Shown: one piece after another, positions 21,501 through 30,752 of the stretch
Layout of the letters: every line of letters begins with the position of its first letter
How positions within the stretch are numbered: position 1 is the stretch's first letter
From: Psoroptes ovis
Lineage: Eukaryota; Arthropoda; Arachnida; Sarcoptiformes; Psoroptidae
DNA length: 64,000 nucleotides
Reading direction: 5' to 3'
NCBI GenBank assembly: GCA_002943765.1
Contig: PQWQ01000003.1
Location: forward strand, 1,612,001-1,676,000
Made by a program: the position numbers and the translations under genes
The notes under the pieces: generated by a model
What the model saw: only the letters and a program-made list of their open reading frames with translations
Told to the model about the DNA's origin: nothing
Database searches by the model: none

Positions 21501-24479
21501 CGAAATACCGGTATTCAGAATTGGCCCGGTATTGAAAGCTCTAATCTTTACCATTATTTACTGGTGACAATTTAATTTAATTTAATTTTAATTATTTTTT
21601 TTTTTTTTTTTTAGAACAAGAAAATGGAATTAAATTGAATGTGAAGAAAAATTCTTGAATCAATAAGATTCATGAATAATTATTCAAAATGAATTCCACC
21701 CATCCGATATGAAGTCTTCGTATCGAAAAATTGAAAAAAAATTGGAAAATTGATTGAAAATTGAAAAATTAATTTCAAATAAAATTCATTGAGTGATAAT
21801 AACGCTCGAATTCCGTTGAACCAAGAATAAAAAACCAAATTTCAACCGATGATAATTAATGATCAAGAGATTAATGATCATTATTTGATGATCATCATCA
21901 TGATGGCAATGATGATGATGATGAAGATGTTTTTATCGAATCAATTGAATTTTTGTTTTGTTTATTTTATTTATTTATTTACGTTAACTCGCTATTTTCC
22001 ATTAAATATGATCGAGGAGATGGCAAATTAATAAATGAAAATTTGTTTTCAAATAAACTAGATTAAATATTAAATATTAATGTATTGGAGATCGATAATA
22101 ATAATCCTCGAAAATAATTGCTGCTGTGTGGAACACAAGTGCCAAAAAAATATGAGAAAAACAAATATGAACCAATCAATTTGGATTTTTTTCTTTTTGG
22201 GTTCCAGAGTTTTCCAGGGTTGAATTTATTATCATTTCTCAATTGATTGAATTAAGTTAAGTTGAATCGGATTGAATTAAATTGAATTGAATTCAATTGA
22301 AAAATTTCAAAATTTTTAATGAATCTGTCAAATTCATTAGGATTTTTGATATCGGAATGAATTTTCTCAAAAAAAAATTTTCCACTCTAATAACCCTTAA
22401 AATATTATTAATATTGAAAAAATGAATGAAAATTTAAATCATATCATTGAATTTATTGATTTATATTTTCAAAATTATTCTTGATTCTTGAAATTCTTAT
22501 AGATTTTCTTGACTCTATTCAAGAATTTCAGAGCCCAACTGACTATGCGGTGCCTGACGTCTCTACAGTCCCTTTATCTTCTGCGATTTTAAATTCTTAA
22601 TAAAATTCTGATCGATTCTCTCTCTCTTTTTATTCTACTTCAATACTCAATGAATCAATAAATCAATAAATGAAAATTATTAATTTACATTTCCGTATTC
22701 ATAAATGAATGAATTAAATGAATTGTGAATTCATTTTTTGATTTTTGAAAATTTTTGAAGACGACGAGAAATTCTTTGGCCATGAGATTCAACCATGAAT
22801 CTATGAATCATTTCTATTTTTATCTATTTCTATTCATTATCATCATCATTATTATTATTGTTATTATTATTATTATTATTATTTTTTTTTTTTTTTTTGG
22901 AAATTCAATTTTCAAAATAATAATGTTTGAATTTATACAACAAACACAAATATTTACATATTTTGATTGAATTCATTTTCAATTCTTTAATCAGAAATTA
23001 TTATTAAAAATTTTCAATTTTCTTATCTAAAAATAAGATAAATAATATAAAATAATTTGATTATCGAAATGTTTCATCAAAAATGCCTTGAAGATTTTCT
23101 ATTCAATGATTGTTTTTAATCAATCATAATTGAAAAAATTATAATTTATTCTAATTCAAATATTCTACATCTAATGAATTGGTTAATAGGTACAAACCTT
23201 GAATGAATCGTTGTTGTTGATTATAATGATAGCGATGATCATGATGTTGATGATGATGATGATGATAATTATGATTATTATTTGTTGTTGTTGATGCATT
23301 ATGATTTGAATGATTTATATGATGATGATGATTCAGATGATTTTGATGATTATGACGAAAACAACAACAATGATGTTGACGACAATAATAATCTCGATAT
23401 TGTTGTTGTTGCTGTTGACGTGATTTATTATTTATTGAATTTGATGATACTAATTTACCATTACGATTGTAATTGCTATTTGATTGTTGTTGGTGTTGCA
23501 TAATTGTTGTAATCGGTTGCCGTAAACAAGGTGCCATCACAACCATCGTGTTCGTTAATCGTGTTTGTTGTATTTGTTTATCACTTAAATATGTATTTAA
23601 TTGTAAAATTGTTGTCGATTTGTTCATTGTTGAATAATTATTTGTTGTTGCTAATGATGTCGATATTGTTGTTGTAGTTGTAGTTGTTGTTGTTGTCGTA
23701 ATATTCGTTACCATTGTCGAAAACATTCGATTTAAATTTGGTGCGAATATTTTTTCACAATTAATCGGATCAAATTCATATGTTTCCATTTTTTTCTTGC
23801 ATACCGAACAATCATTTGCCGATGTTGTTATTATTGTTTGTTTATTTTCGATTAAATTATTTACATTATTATTATTAATATCGTTTGTATGTATACTAAA
23901 TATAATATCAATAATATTTGATGGCACTTTTGATAATGGTACAATTTCTACTTCGATCAATGAACAATGACCCATACGTTCTAATTTACGCATCAATTGT
24001 AATATATTATTATCTAATGCAATAAATGAACCATTTTTTTCTGTTACTTGTAATTTTTTCGATAAACATAATGGTATTGTATTTAAATCTATTATATTAT
24101 TATTTTCATGATTATTAATATTGGTATTAAATGAATTTATCGGTGGATTATTAATATTATTATTAATATCATTTGATGATTGACTTTTTGGCTGTATTGT
24201 TATGGATTCTTTTGATTGTTTACTATTAATGATTTCTGGTGATTCTTGATTCAAATTATTAATTTTATCATGATTATTATTACTATTTCTATGATTACTA
24301 TTATTATTTGTGTTGTAATTACATTGAAAATGTAAAAAATGAATGGATGATGGTGATAACCATAATTGTTTTGATCGATTATTACTATTGTTTGAATTAT
24401 TGATGCCAACAATATTATTCAAATTATTATTATTCTTAATATTAGCATTACTATTATGGTTATTGAACGGATGACCCAT
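15524..24479 (-). CDS. Low-complexity C2H2 zinc-finger protein (two-exon model)
   Basis: Modelled from exon A (23198-24479, start MGHPFNNHNSN) and exon B (15524-16959). Exon A ends CAAG before GTTTGT in phase 1; exon B follows a TTTTTTTTCAATTCAAACAG acceptor and supplies the two missing bases, so the frames join. The product would be about 905 residues. Exon A is Asn/Gln/His/Thr-rich with one CSVCKKK pair and a possible folded patch (GSFIALDNNILQLMRKLERMG). Exon B opens with a Cys/His cluster, then a long poly-Asp region, and has two C2H2 fingers of C-x2-C-x12-H-x5-H form (FYSCNVCGHLFKSARKMAKH and FGCSICDTVFSTLQSLELH). A nuclear, nucleic-acid-binding role is inferred from the fingers only. 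The family is not recognised. Joining the exons is inference, and upstream non-coding exons are possible. Confidence 0.6.
20278..20285. repeat. Left target-site duplication of hAT element
   Basis: ATCTTTAC, repeated exactly at 21544-21551 on the other side of the element. The 8-bp size is the hAT-superfamily hallmark. Confidence 0.9.
20286..21543. mobile_element. Non-autonomous hAT-type DNA transposon, 1258 bp
   Basis: Perfect 19-bp terminal inverted repeats (TAGAGCTTTCAATACCGGG at the left end and its complement at the right) flanked by the 8-bp duplication ATCTTTAC. Both ends are packed with subterminal copies of ATACCGG/CCGGTAT, probably transposase-binding sites (about 20294-20395 and 21455-21530). 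No transposase reading frame is present, so mobility would need a helper. The middle contains a second, nested inverted-repeat structure (20571-20966). Confidence 0.92.
20571..20966. repeat. Nested inverted/direct-repeat insert inside the hAT element
   Basis: A 15-bp direct repeat TCCTAAGGGCTACTT occurs at 20571-20585 and 20952-20966. Inside it, arms of about 55 bp are inverted: 20586-20641 (TCTTTTATTAATCGGTGCTC through TTTACACCTCTTGAA) against 20843-20898 (TTCAAGAGGTGCAAATGCTT onward). ATGTGTTGCGACCGT is also duplicated directly at 20829-20843 and 20899-20913. This looks like a second foldback element plus local duplications. The family is unknown. Confidence 0.7.
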
Positions 24480-25539
24480 GTTTTCCAGAAAAAAATAATT
24501 TATTAACCTGTAAATTACAGAAAACAATGACAATTATCAATTTTGAGTGAAAATTATCAGCAAAATCAATCTTAGTGATGTTGTCAAAGATATAATACAG
24601 CTCTAAACAATGAAATAGATTGGATAAAATGGCCAAAAATGTTGGTCGAACATGGTCGCCGAACATACTCACAGATTGTAAATTTATTCAAATCAAAATC
24701 AAAAATTTTGAAAATGTAAAACTTTTCTAAAACTTATCAATGTACAAACGTTGTTCATTCATTCAATCATTCATTTCAATTCAAGTTTGTTTATTTTAAA
24801 TCATTTTAGATGTTTTCAATAAGATATTCATCATCATCATAATAACCATCATGTCTTATGTTTGTTCTTCAATTTTTCACAGAAATAAATTCAAAATACC
24901 AATTTCAAAATGATTTTAAATTCATGCTGGATTTAGTTGAAGTGAATTTTTTCAATTCAAAGATGGAATAAAGAGGGAATAAAAGAAAAGTTTTTTTACT
25001 TGAAATCAAACACACACACACACACCATCCAATAATAATGAAGATTCACAACTAAGAATATTGATGTTTATGAACATTGAACATTGAATTTAAAAGCAAA
25101 AAAACAGAATCCAATCGAATAAAATACGAACGAAAAAAATTTCAAAAGAAATTTTGTTTTTTTTCTGGGAAATTCTCTTATTTATTTATTCTTGTTTGAA
25201 CACCAATACAAATACACACGGACACACGCAAACACATACTCATACATCTGTCGATCCATTCATGTGGCATCCTGATCATTTATATATCATTAGAGAGAAA
25301 CATGGACACACAAGAATTTGTTGTTAAGCAGCGAAAATTGCCGTACAAAATGTGGATTGAATGTGGACAGAATGTGCATTATGAGAAATGCAGAAACAAA
25401 ATCGAATAAATGAATAAATTGAATAAATGAAAAACCAAATCAAATAAATTTCAATCAAACTCATAATCAAATTCATAGTCAATGATGATAATGTTTTGTT
25501 TTATTTTTATACATTTCATGAATGACCTTTTCACCAATC
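24480..25539. other. Spacer between zinc-finger gene and retroelement remnants
   Basis: Upstream flank of the minus-strand zinc-finger gene. A small patch (about 24600-24672) is open on the minus strand and might be 5' UTR or an upstream exon, but no protein match is recognised. A CA repeat lies at 25010-25026. No gene is called. Confidence 0.5.
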
Positions 25540-26321
25540 ATTCATATTTGCAAACCGATGTAGTACTTGAAGTACGTGATAATGGTCTGCTGATCGAATT
25601 GACCATACATCGAATTTTATATTCACATTTTCGAGCTTTAGATCCGAACCGATTATGATAGTAGCATAGTGGTCGATCTCTTCGTGGCTGGCGACGACGA
25701 GAACGCCGACCAGGGCTTCGTCCACGGTATCGATTTGATTGTTGTGGCTGATAATTTGATCGTTAGAAAGGCTGATGTTGTTGTCGATATGGATAATTGT
25801 TGAGGTGGTGCTCGACGGAAGCCACGTCTAGTTTCAATAAATTCCAGTATCCATCAGCCAGCAATTTTTTTATCGTCATCTATATGTTGAATGATGTTGA
25901 TAAAATCAAGGACTCTCTCGCTTATACCTGTCATAAACCAGTTCCAGATCACATCTTCATCAATATTTGAATTTAAGGCCTTGTTTAATAGGCGTTGATA
26001 AAAGGCTGATGGTTTTTCATTGCCAATCGTCATGCCACCCAAGATCTCATTGCGTGTGTTGTCCTCCATTTTCATTATAAAGTAACGAGGACGACGGTAT
26101 TGTTTCTGGTACGGCCAAAACTACTTTGTCGACCTACGTTTAGCATCATTTCTTTATCCGCAATTTCTTTCAGTTTGCCAACCACCATTTCTGGTTTCAC
26201 GTCCAATACGGGCATTAGTGATGGTTTTATAAATGGGAAAACGGATAATAGCTGTTGGATTACCACCAAAAACGGACGGGTCAGTTCCGTCGCTGTTACT
26301 CCGGCTCCGATTATATTTGTT

Positions 26322-26874
26322 TTATAGCTCAAAAATTATGTCCACGATGCCCATCGATCTATCGAATTTCATTTGTAGAAAATTCTGGAACGCTGTATGA
26401 GCATGGAACTCCTCTGACCCAAATTTTCTCGCCAAATAGTCCAATACCAATTTAAAGTTACCTTCATTTACGTCCACTGGTATAAACTTCTTTAACCATC
26501 GAGGTAACGCCGATTCCAGATACATGAACTTCTCTTCACATGACCAATCACCCTTTGCCAATGTCGATGTCAATAGTCCTTCAAAGCGAGGCCAGTCCTC
26601 GGAGCGTCCACAAAACTCTAACTTTATTTTGTCGATTTTCACCATATTATCTGACCGTTCTTTTTTTAGGGCGTTCAATACTTCCCCAATTTTTTGATGA
26701 TATTCCGCGGACTTTTTCAAATCAGCTTCCGTTAAGTTTGGGTCGCTTTCAAATTCTGCCAGAAATTTCGCCAATATTTTCATTCATTCTCCATCTTCGG
26801 CTGAAATTGATTTCGATTTTAATTTATTCCATCGTACCGTAATTTCCTTGCGGATTTGCGAGATGTCCATATTT
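26322..26874 (-). pseudogene. BEL/Pao-type gag, disrupted
   Basis: Begins MDISQIRKEITVRWNKLK at about 26874-26872, and hits an in-frame TGA right before a second ATG (26783). It then runs to 26322 with the DUF1759-like block FCGRSEDWPRFEGLL..., KFMYLESALPRWLKKF and FQNFLQMKFDRSMGIVD. Retrotransposon Gag normally coats the RNA in cytoplasmic particles. This copy has an internal stop and lacks its C-terminal part, so it is non-functional. Confidence 0.7.
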
Positions 26875-26891
26875 GTTTTGTCCTGACACCA

Positions 26892-27142
26892 GTAACGAGG
26901 ACGACGACGGATTAACACGAATTGTACTTTTTTTTTATTAACTAAGCACGTTTTATTTAATGGATTTTGTTAAAATTGTTGTTGTTAAAGAGAGACGTCA
27001 ATAATAAAGAATTACTCAAGCTGTTCTTTCTCGTCGAGTTTTTATATACCACATCAGCAGATGCCAGCTCATCTTCCCACCGCATTCGATCGTTGTGTCA
27101 CTACTCCATTGCCACGTGTTCGACTGATCTGAGGGCGCTGCA
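26892..27142 (-). repeat. 5' LTR of the BEL-like remnant
   Basis: 251 bp. Its end (CCTCGTTAC) is repeated at 26090-26082, which defines the lost 3' LTR. TATA box on the minus strand at about 27042-27052. Confidence 0.65.
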
Positions 27143-27402
27143 ATAAGCTTTTTCAAATCTTCATATTTTTCCTCATACCAATCCGACAACAAGAACAAAG
27201 ATATGTCGCACAACAACTTGATTGGTAAGCGACGTATCATCAAACGGTACTTATTGATTTCCGTCAATTTTGAGCAAGAGAATACTTCCTCTACGAAAAT
27301 TGTCGAGCTTTGATTATTTAAGTGATCAAAAATATTTGATGATGGTTTGTTGAGAAAAAAATTGTCAAGTTTATATATAAATCGATTTCTAAGAATCAAC
27401 AT

Positions 27403-28050
27403 TTAAATTTTGACAAATCAATGTTTACAATAATTGAATTTGAATATTTACAATTGAAAATAATCACTGAGTGTATTGACAATCAAAATTTAAGACTAAC
27501 TCAATCGTCATTGACAGCTCATTTTGATATTGTTATATTTTGTTGAAAAGAAAATGTATAAAATTATAATCAAAATCAATTACCAATCAAAAGTGAATGA
27601 AATTCAATATTGAATCTTGAATTAAATCATTGATTCTAATTGTACGATTGAAAAATGAATGTCGAGTAAAAAAAATTTCAAAATTTGAAAAATGTTTTCG
27701 AAAAAATTTTAAGGTTGTCAGTCTTGGAAAACTTGCCAAAAATTCGTTTTTTCGAATTTTCCCGAATTCCTAGAAATTTTTTTTCTTGAGCGAAGCCAAT
27801 TTCTCAGTTTTTGTGTTTTTGATTTCAATTTCAATTTCCATTTTCTTTTTTTTTGTTGCTCTTTGCCAAAGAGTCTTTGGTATTTAATTGATGGTACATT
27901 TACGAAGCCATTTCAATCACATTTTAGCTTCGATTCAGTTCACAAATCAATTCTAATTAAATTCAATTTAATTCAATTCAACTAAATTCAATTTGATTTC
28001 GTTTTTTTTTTCGTGTTCAATCAATTTCGTTAATCCGAAAATATTGTAAA
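27403..28050. other. Spacer between the two retroelement blocks
   Basis: AT-rich, with TTCAATTT-type repeats. No LTR or primer-binding site for the Gypsy-like gag was found here, so its 5' end appears eroded. Confidence 0.5.
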
Positions 28051-28246
28051 TGTTAGAATATGGATGTTGAATAGTGAGCATGCGTGTTCCTGATAAGGTT
28101 ATCAAGTGGTTATCAAAGTGATACTGCTTATCACTGAGCTATGGTTGATAATCACTGATTTATATCTTTGATATATTGTAAATATTTTGTATATAAATAC
28201 TTGTTGTTTTTCAAAAATAAAATACATTGCTTTTTGTTATTCTACA
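28051..28246 (+). repeat. Copia 5' LTR (196 bp)
   Basis: TG...CA ends, TATATAAAT near 28191-28199, AATAAA at 28216-28221, then TGG of the primer-binding site. Shares its first 14 bases with the presumed 3' LTR but not the body. Confidence 0.8.
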
Positions 28247-28435
28247 TGGTAGCAACGAGCGTGGTTCGACCACATGTCTTGTTTACTATTGAATTTCAAT
28301 TTGTGAAAATTTATCTTGAATATTGTGATTTTTGCTGAAGAGTTTTGCCGAAGAGTTTTGCTGAAGAGTTTTGCTGAATTTGTTTTGCTGAAAAGTTTGT
28401 TTATGAAAATCATCCGAAATTTACCATCATCAAAT

Positions 28436-28885
28436 ATGAATAAAGAAGAAATTATTGATCTGGTTAAACAAATCTCCGTACAAATGAAATATGGAAACAA
28501 CAGTAGTTTTGTATTCGATGTTCCCCAGTTGAATGGCACGAATTACATCCAGTGGCGCCATAAAATAGATATCTGGGCACGTGGTGACGACTTTGTCGAC
28601 GATCTAAAAGTTGAAGAAGCTGATGGAGAAGAATTGAAACGTCTTGAGAAATTGACAGCTAGGCTGCTACACAAAATGGAACAGCACATTGCAGAACAAT
28701 TTGAACATCATGTGTTGCCATCTAAATTATTGAGTGATGTGGAAAATAGATTTGGTCAAGTCGATATGGCTAAATTCGAGCAGACTGACAAGCAATTCAC
28801 AACCATGAAAATGAAAAACGACGAAAATCTGGAAAGTTTTATTGTCAACTTTGAATCGAAATTGTTTATGGCTAGTAAACAATAA
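28436..28885 (+). pseudogene. Copia gag (truncated)
   Basis: Start chosen at MNKEEIIDLVKQISVQMKYG; an open frame continues upstream through a GAAGAGTTTTGC-repeat leader. FDVPQLNGTNYIQWRHKID is the typical Copia Gag N-terminal block, and HVLPSKLLSDVENRFGQVD and LESFIVNFESKL belong to the UBN2-type Gag core. The frame stops at 28885 before any zinc knuckle or protease. It probably encodes a nonfunctional capsid fragment. Confidence 0.75.
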
Positions 28886-29675
28886 TAAAATGGCCTATTC
28901 AGTCGATTCAATGCTATGGCATCAAAGACTTGGACATCCCGGTGTAGATAAGTTTCGACAAATGATGGGCCATCTTAGCAACAGAAGTATTAATTGTGAT
29001 GAGTGTAAATTATCGAAGATCGTGCGGTGTTCCCATCCATTAGTCGATCATCAATATGAATTTATGCAGAGAATAAGTGGTGACTTGATAGAAATGACCT
29101 GCTCTTCTCGTTGCGACTACAAATATATACTGAATATTGTGGAATTCTATAGCTCATTCGGTGGCGTATTCTTTCTCAAAACGAAAACTGAAGCTGTTAA
29201 ATATGTAATTGAATTCATCGATTGGTGTGAAAATCAAAGTGGAAAGAAGCTCAAAGAATTTCTTACAGACAACGGTAATGAATTCGTCAATCATCAGTTA
29301 AATTATTTTCTTAAAAAGAAAGGCACATCTTTCTTCACATCCACGCCGTATACTCCACAACAAAACGGCAAAATAGAACGACGAAATAGAACACTTATGT
29401 TGTGTGCCAGGACAATACACAACGATTCCAAGCTCCCTAATGAATATTGGGATCTAGCCGTTCACACCGCAAATCATCTTATTAATCGATGGCCGTCAAA
29501 AGATGGAATCTCGCCGTACGAAAAGTTTTTCAAGAGAAAGCCATCCTTACAGCATTTGAGAAAATATGGATGCCTCGCATACTGGCACTTGGATGACAAC
29601 ATTCGAGGTGGAAAAATCGAGCGTAAAGCTAAACATGTTATATTTGTCGGATATTCCGGTTACATCTCGGTGTGA
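28885..29675 (+). pseudogene. Copia integrase with GAG-pre-integrase domain
   Basis: The pre-integrase block MLWHQRLGHPGVDKFRQMM and a Cys pair (CDECKLSK) are followed by the integrase core, with catalytic Asp in ISGDLIEM, Asp in FLTDNGNEF, and Glu in the PQQNGKIERRNRT block. It ends in KHVIFVGYSGY, the usual Copia segment before RT, then breaks out of frame. The core DDE residues are all present, but the polyprotein is split by the two deletions. Confidence 0.8.
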
Positions 29676-30145
29676 AATCTGAAGATGGGTTGGAGCTGTT
29701 TGTCGATTCAGATTTTGGATCTGATGAGGAATCTAGAAAATCCCAATCTGGTGCGCTTATTAGATTATTTGGATCTGTGATATCTTGGTGGAGCAAAAAG
29801 CAGCCTACAGTGAGTACATCAAGTGGTGAAGCTGAGTATGTCGCATTGGCGTTTGGCTGTTCAACCGTTTTGGGAATTAAGAATTTGTTATTGGAGATTG
29901 ATATGGGCGATTTTTCACCGATCAAAGTTTTTGAGGACAATCAACCTTGCATTGGTATGGTTAAAGCTGGATCTCGCGTCAAACATCTGGATATAAAGTA
30001 TCATTTTGTAAGAGACCGGGTCAATTGTGGAGAATTATTGATCGAGTATATATCAACGCAAGATCAACTGGCAGATTTCTTGACGAAAACTAATCCCAAG
30101 GAGTCGTTTGATAAAATTTGTGATAAAATTAATTTGTCCGCATAG
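29672..30145 (+). pseudogene. Copia RNase H (3' end of pol)
   Basis: Starts inside the RT/RNase H junction (LFVDSDFGSDEESRKSQSG) and includes SWWSKKQPTVSTSSGEAEYV, IKVFEDNQPCIGMVKAG, KHLDIKYHFVRDRV and QLADFLTK, the conserved Copia RNase H blocks. It stops just before the polypurine tract. All of RT upstream of SDF is deleted. Confidence 0.8.
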
Positions 30146-30163
30146 TGCAGGTCCAGGGGGGCG

Positions 30164-30285
30164 TGTTAGAATATGGACCTGTACTATGTGAACAGTCCTT
30201 TTTTTTTTCGTTATGTTTTCTGAGCACAGCTCACTTGAAAATAATGTAAATAAAAATCAGTTGTAAATAAGTACTCGTTCTGACA
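30164..30285 (+). repeat. Presumed Copia 3' LTR (122 bp)
   Basis: Begins TGTTAGAATATGGA directly after the polypurine tract and ends TTCTGACA before GTAAA. Apart from the first 14 bases it does not match the 5' LTR, so the end point rests mainly on the CA end and the matching target duplication. Confidence 0.5.
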
Positions 30286-30461
30286 GTAAATATAGAAAAG
30301 ATTGTAAGTGTGATTGCTTTTTTCTTTTGAAATTATTCAATTTGTAACTTGTTTTTCTCATGTTTAGAAATTGTACAAAAACGATTTTTAAATTTTAAAA
30401 AAATTAATTAATTAATAAATTGATCTATATCTAATTTAATTTGTATCAGATCGATCTCAAA

Positions 30462-30752
30462 ATGTCATCCGAAGATAATACGCCTGCTGAAGATCAAAAG
30501 GCTGATTAGCCTGATACATCATCATCCTCATCATCAGACAACAAAGGCATTTGCATTGACGAAATCGTTAATAGTGATTTATCGTATGAATTATGGTGTA
30601 AATTGAGTGATATTGAGGCATATATATTGGATTGCTTTCAATGGATACTTCGTATAAGTCTGTTTCTAAAATGAGAAAATTAATATCACAAGAACTTGAA
30701 ATAATCGATGAATATGAGAAGAAGATATTGGAGAGGAAAAAGTAAGTTTTCA
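30462..30752 (+). pseudogene. Degenerate coding remnant, unknown family
   Basis: ATG at 30462 opens MSSEDNTPAEDQKAD, then an in-frame TAG (30507), then DNKGICIDEIVNSDLSYELW. Near 30640 the sense continues in another frame as MDTSYKSVSKMRKLISQELE...ILERKK up to a GTAAGT-like donor (about 30752). The amphipathic, charged pattern looks protein-derived (possible coiled coil). I recognise no family. It could be a transduced exon or a decayed host gene beside the Copia insertion. Confidence 0.35.

Larger units (their letters stand above)
16960..23197 (-). other. 6.2-kb intron of the zinc-finger gene model
   Basis: Holds the hAT element at 20286-21543, many ATC/ATT repeats, and three islands that are less AT-rich than the rest: 18795-18880, 19535-19600 and 22530-22590. 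Each is briefly open on the minus strand but has no convincing splice sites. Otherwise nothing is recognised. Confidence 0.5.
26082..27142 (-). mobile_element. BEL/Pao-like retroelement remnant (LTR and broken gag)
   Basis: Inserted in the Gypsy-like gag, flanked on its 5' side by CTTAT (27147-27143) and on its 3' side by TTTAT (26081-26077), a five-base duplication with one change. The 5' LTR spans 27142-26892 (TGCAGCG...CTCGTTAC) and carries a TATA box (GGTATATAAAA) and AATAAA. It is followed by a TGGTGTCAGGAC primer-binding site and a gag. At the other end only about the last 16 bp of the 3' LTR survive (CCGTCGTCCTCGTTAC). Everything from the middle of gag to the 3' LTR has been lost. Confidence 0.72.
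25540..27402 (-). mobile_element. Ty3/Gypsy-like gag remnant interrupted by a BEL-like insert
   Basis: Minus-strand gag of a Gypsy-type LTR retrotransposon. The N-terminal half is at 27402-27143 (contains INKYRLMIRRLPIKLLCDIS) and the C-terminal half at 26081-25854 (ILGGMTIGNEKPSAFYQRLL). A basic region and a zinc-knuckle-like LCYYHNRFGSKARKC follow in another frame to about 25540. The two halves are separated by an inserted element (26082-27142), and the reading frame is continuous once the insert and one copy of its 5-bp duplication are ignored. Further frameshifts and a stop break the 3' part. No protease, RT or integrase remains. Assignment to a CsRn1/Kabuki-like lineage is inference from the knuckle style. 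Confidence 0.7.
28046..30290 (+). mobile_element. Internally deleted Copia (Ty1) retrotransposon with TSDs
   Basis: Flanked by GTAAA at 28046-28050 and 30286-30290. Order: 5' LTR 28051-28246, primer-binding site at 28247 (TGGTAGCAACGAGCGTGG, close to the complement of the initiator tRNA-Met 3' end), gag, a gag-pre-integrase/integrase frame, an RNase H frame, the polypurine tract GTCCAGGGGGGCG (30151-30163), then TGTTAGAATATGGA as the start of the 3' LTR. Protease and nearly all of reverse transcriptase are missing. The Copia order (integrase before RNase H) is preserved. It cannot move alone. Confidence 0.85.

Noticed and set aside
28247..28275. TGGTAGCAACGAGCGTGGTT considered as a tRNA gene fragment
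   Set aside because: Its position directly after the LTR end makes it the Copia primer-binding site.
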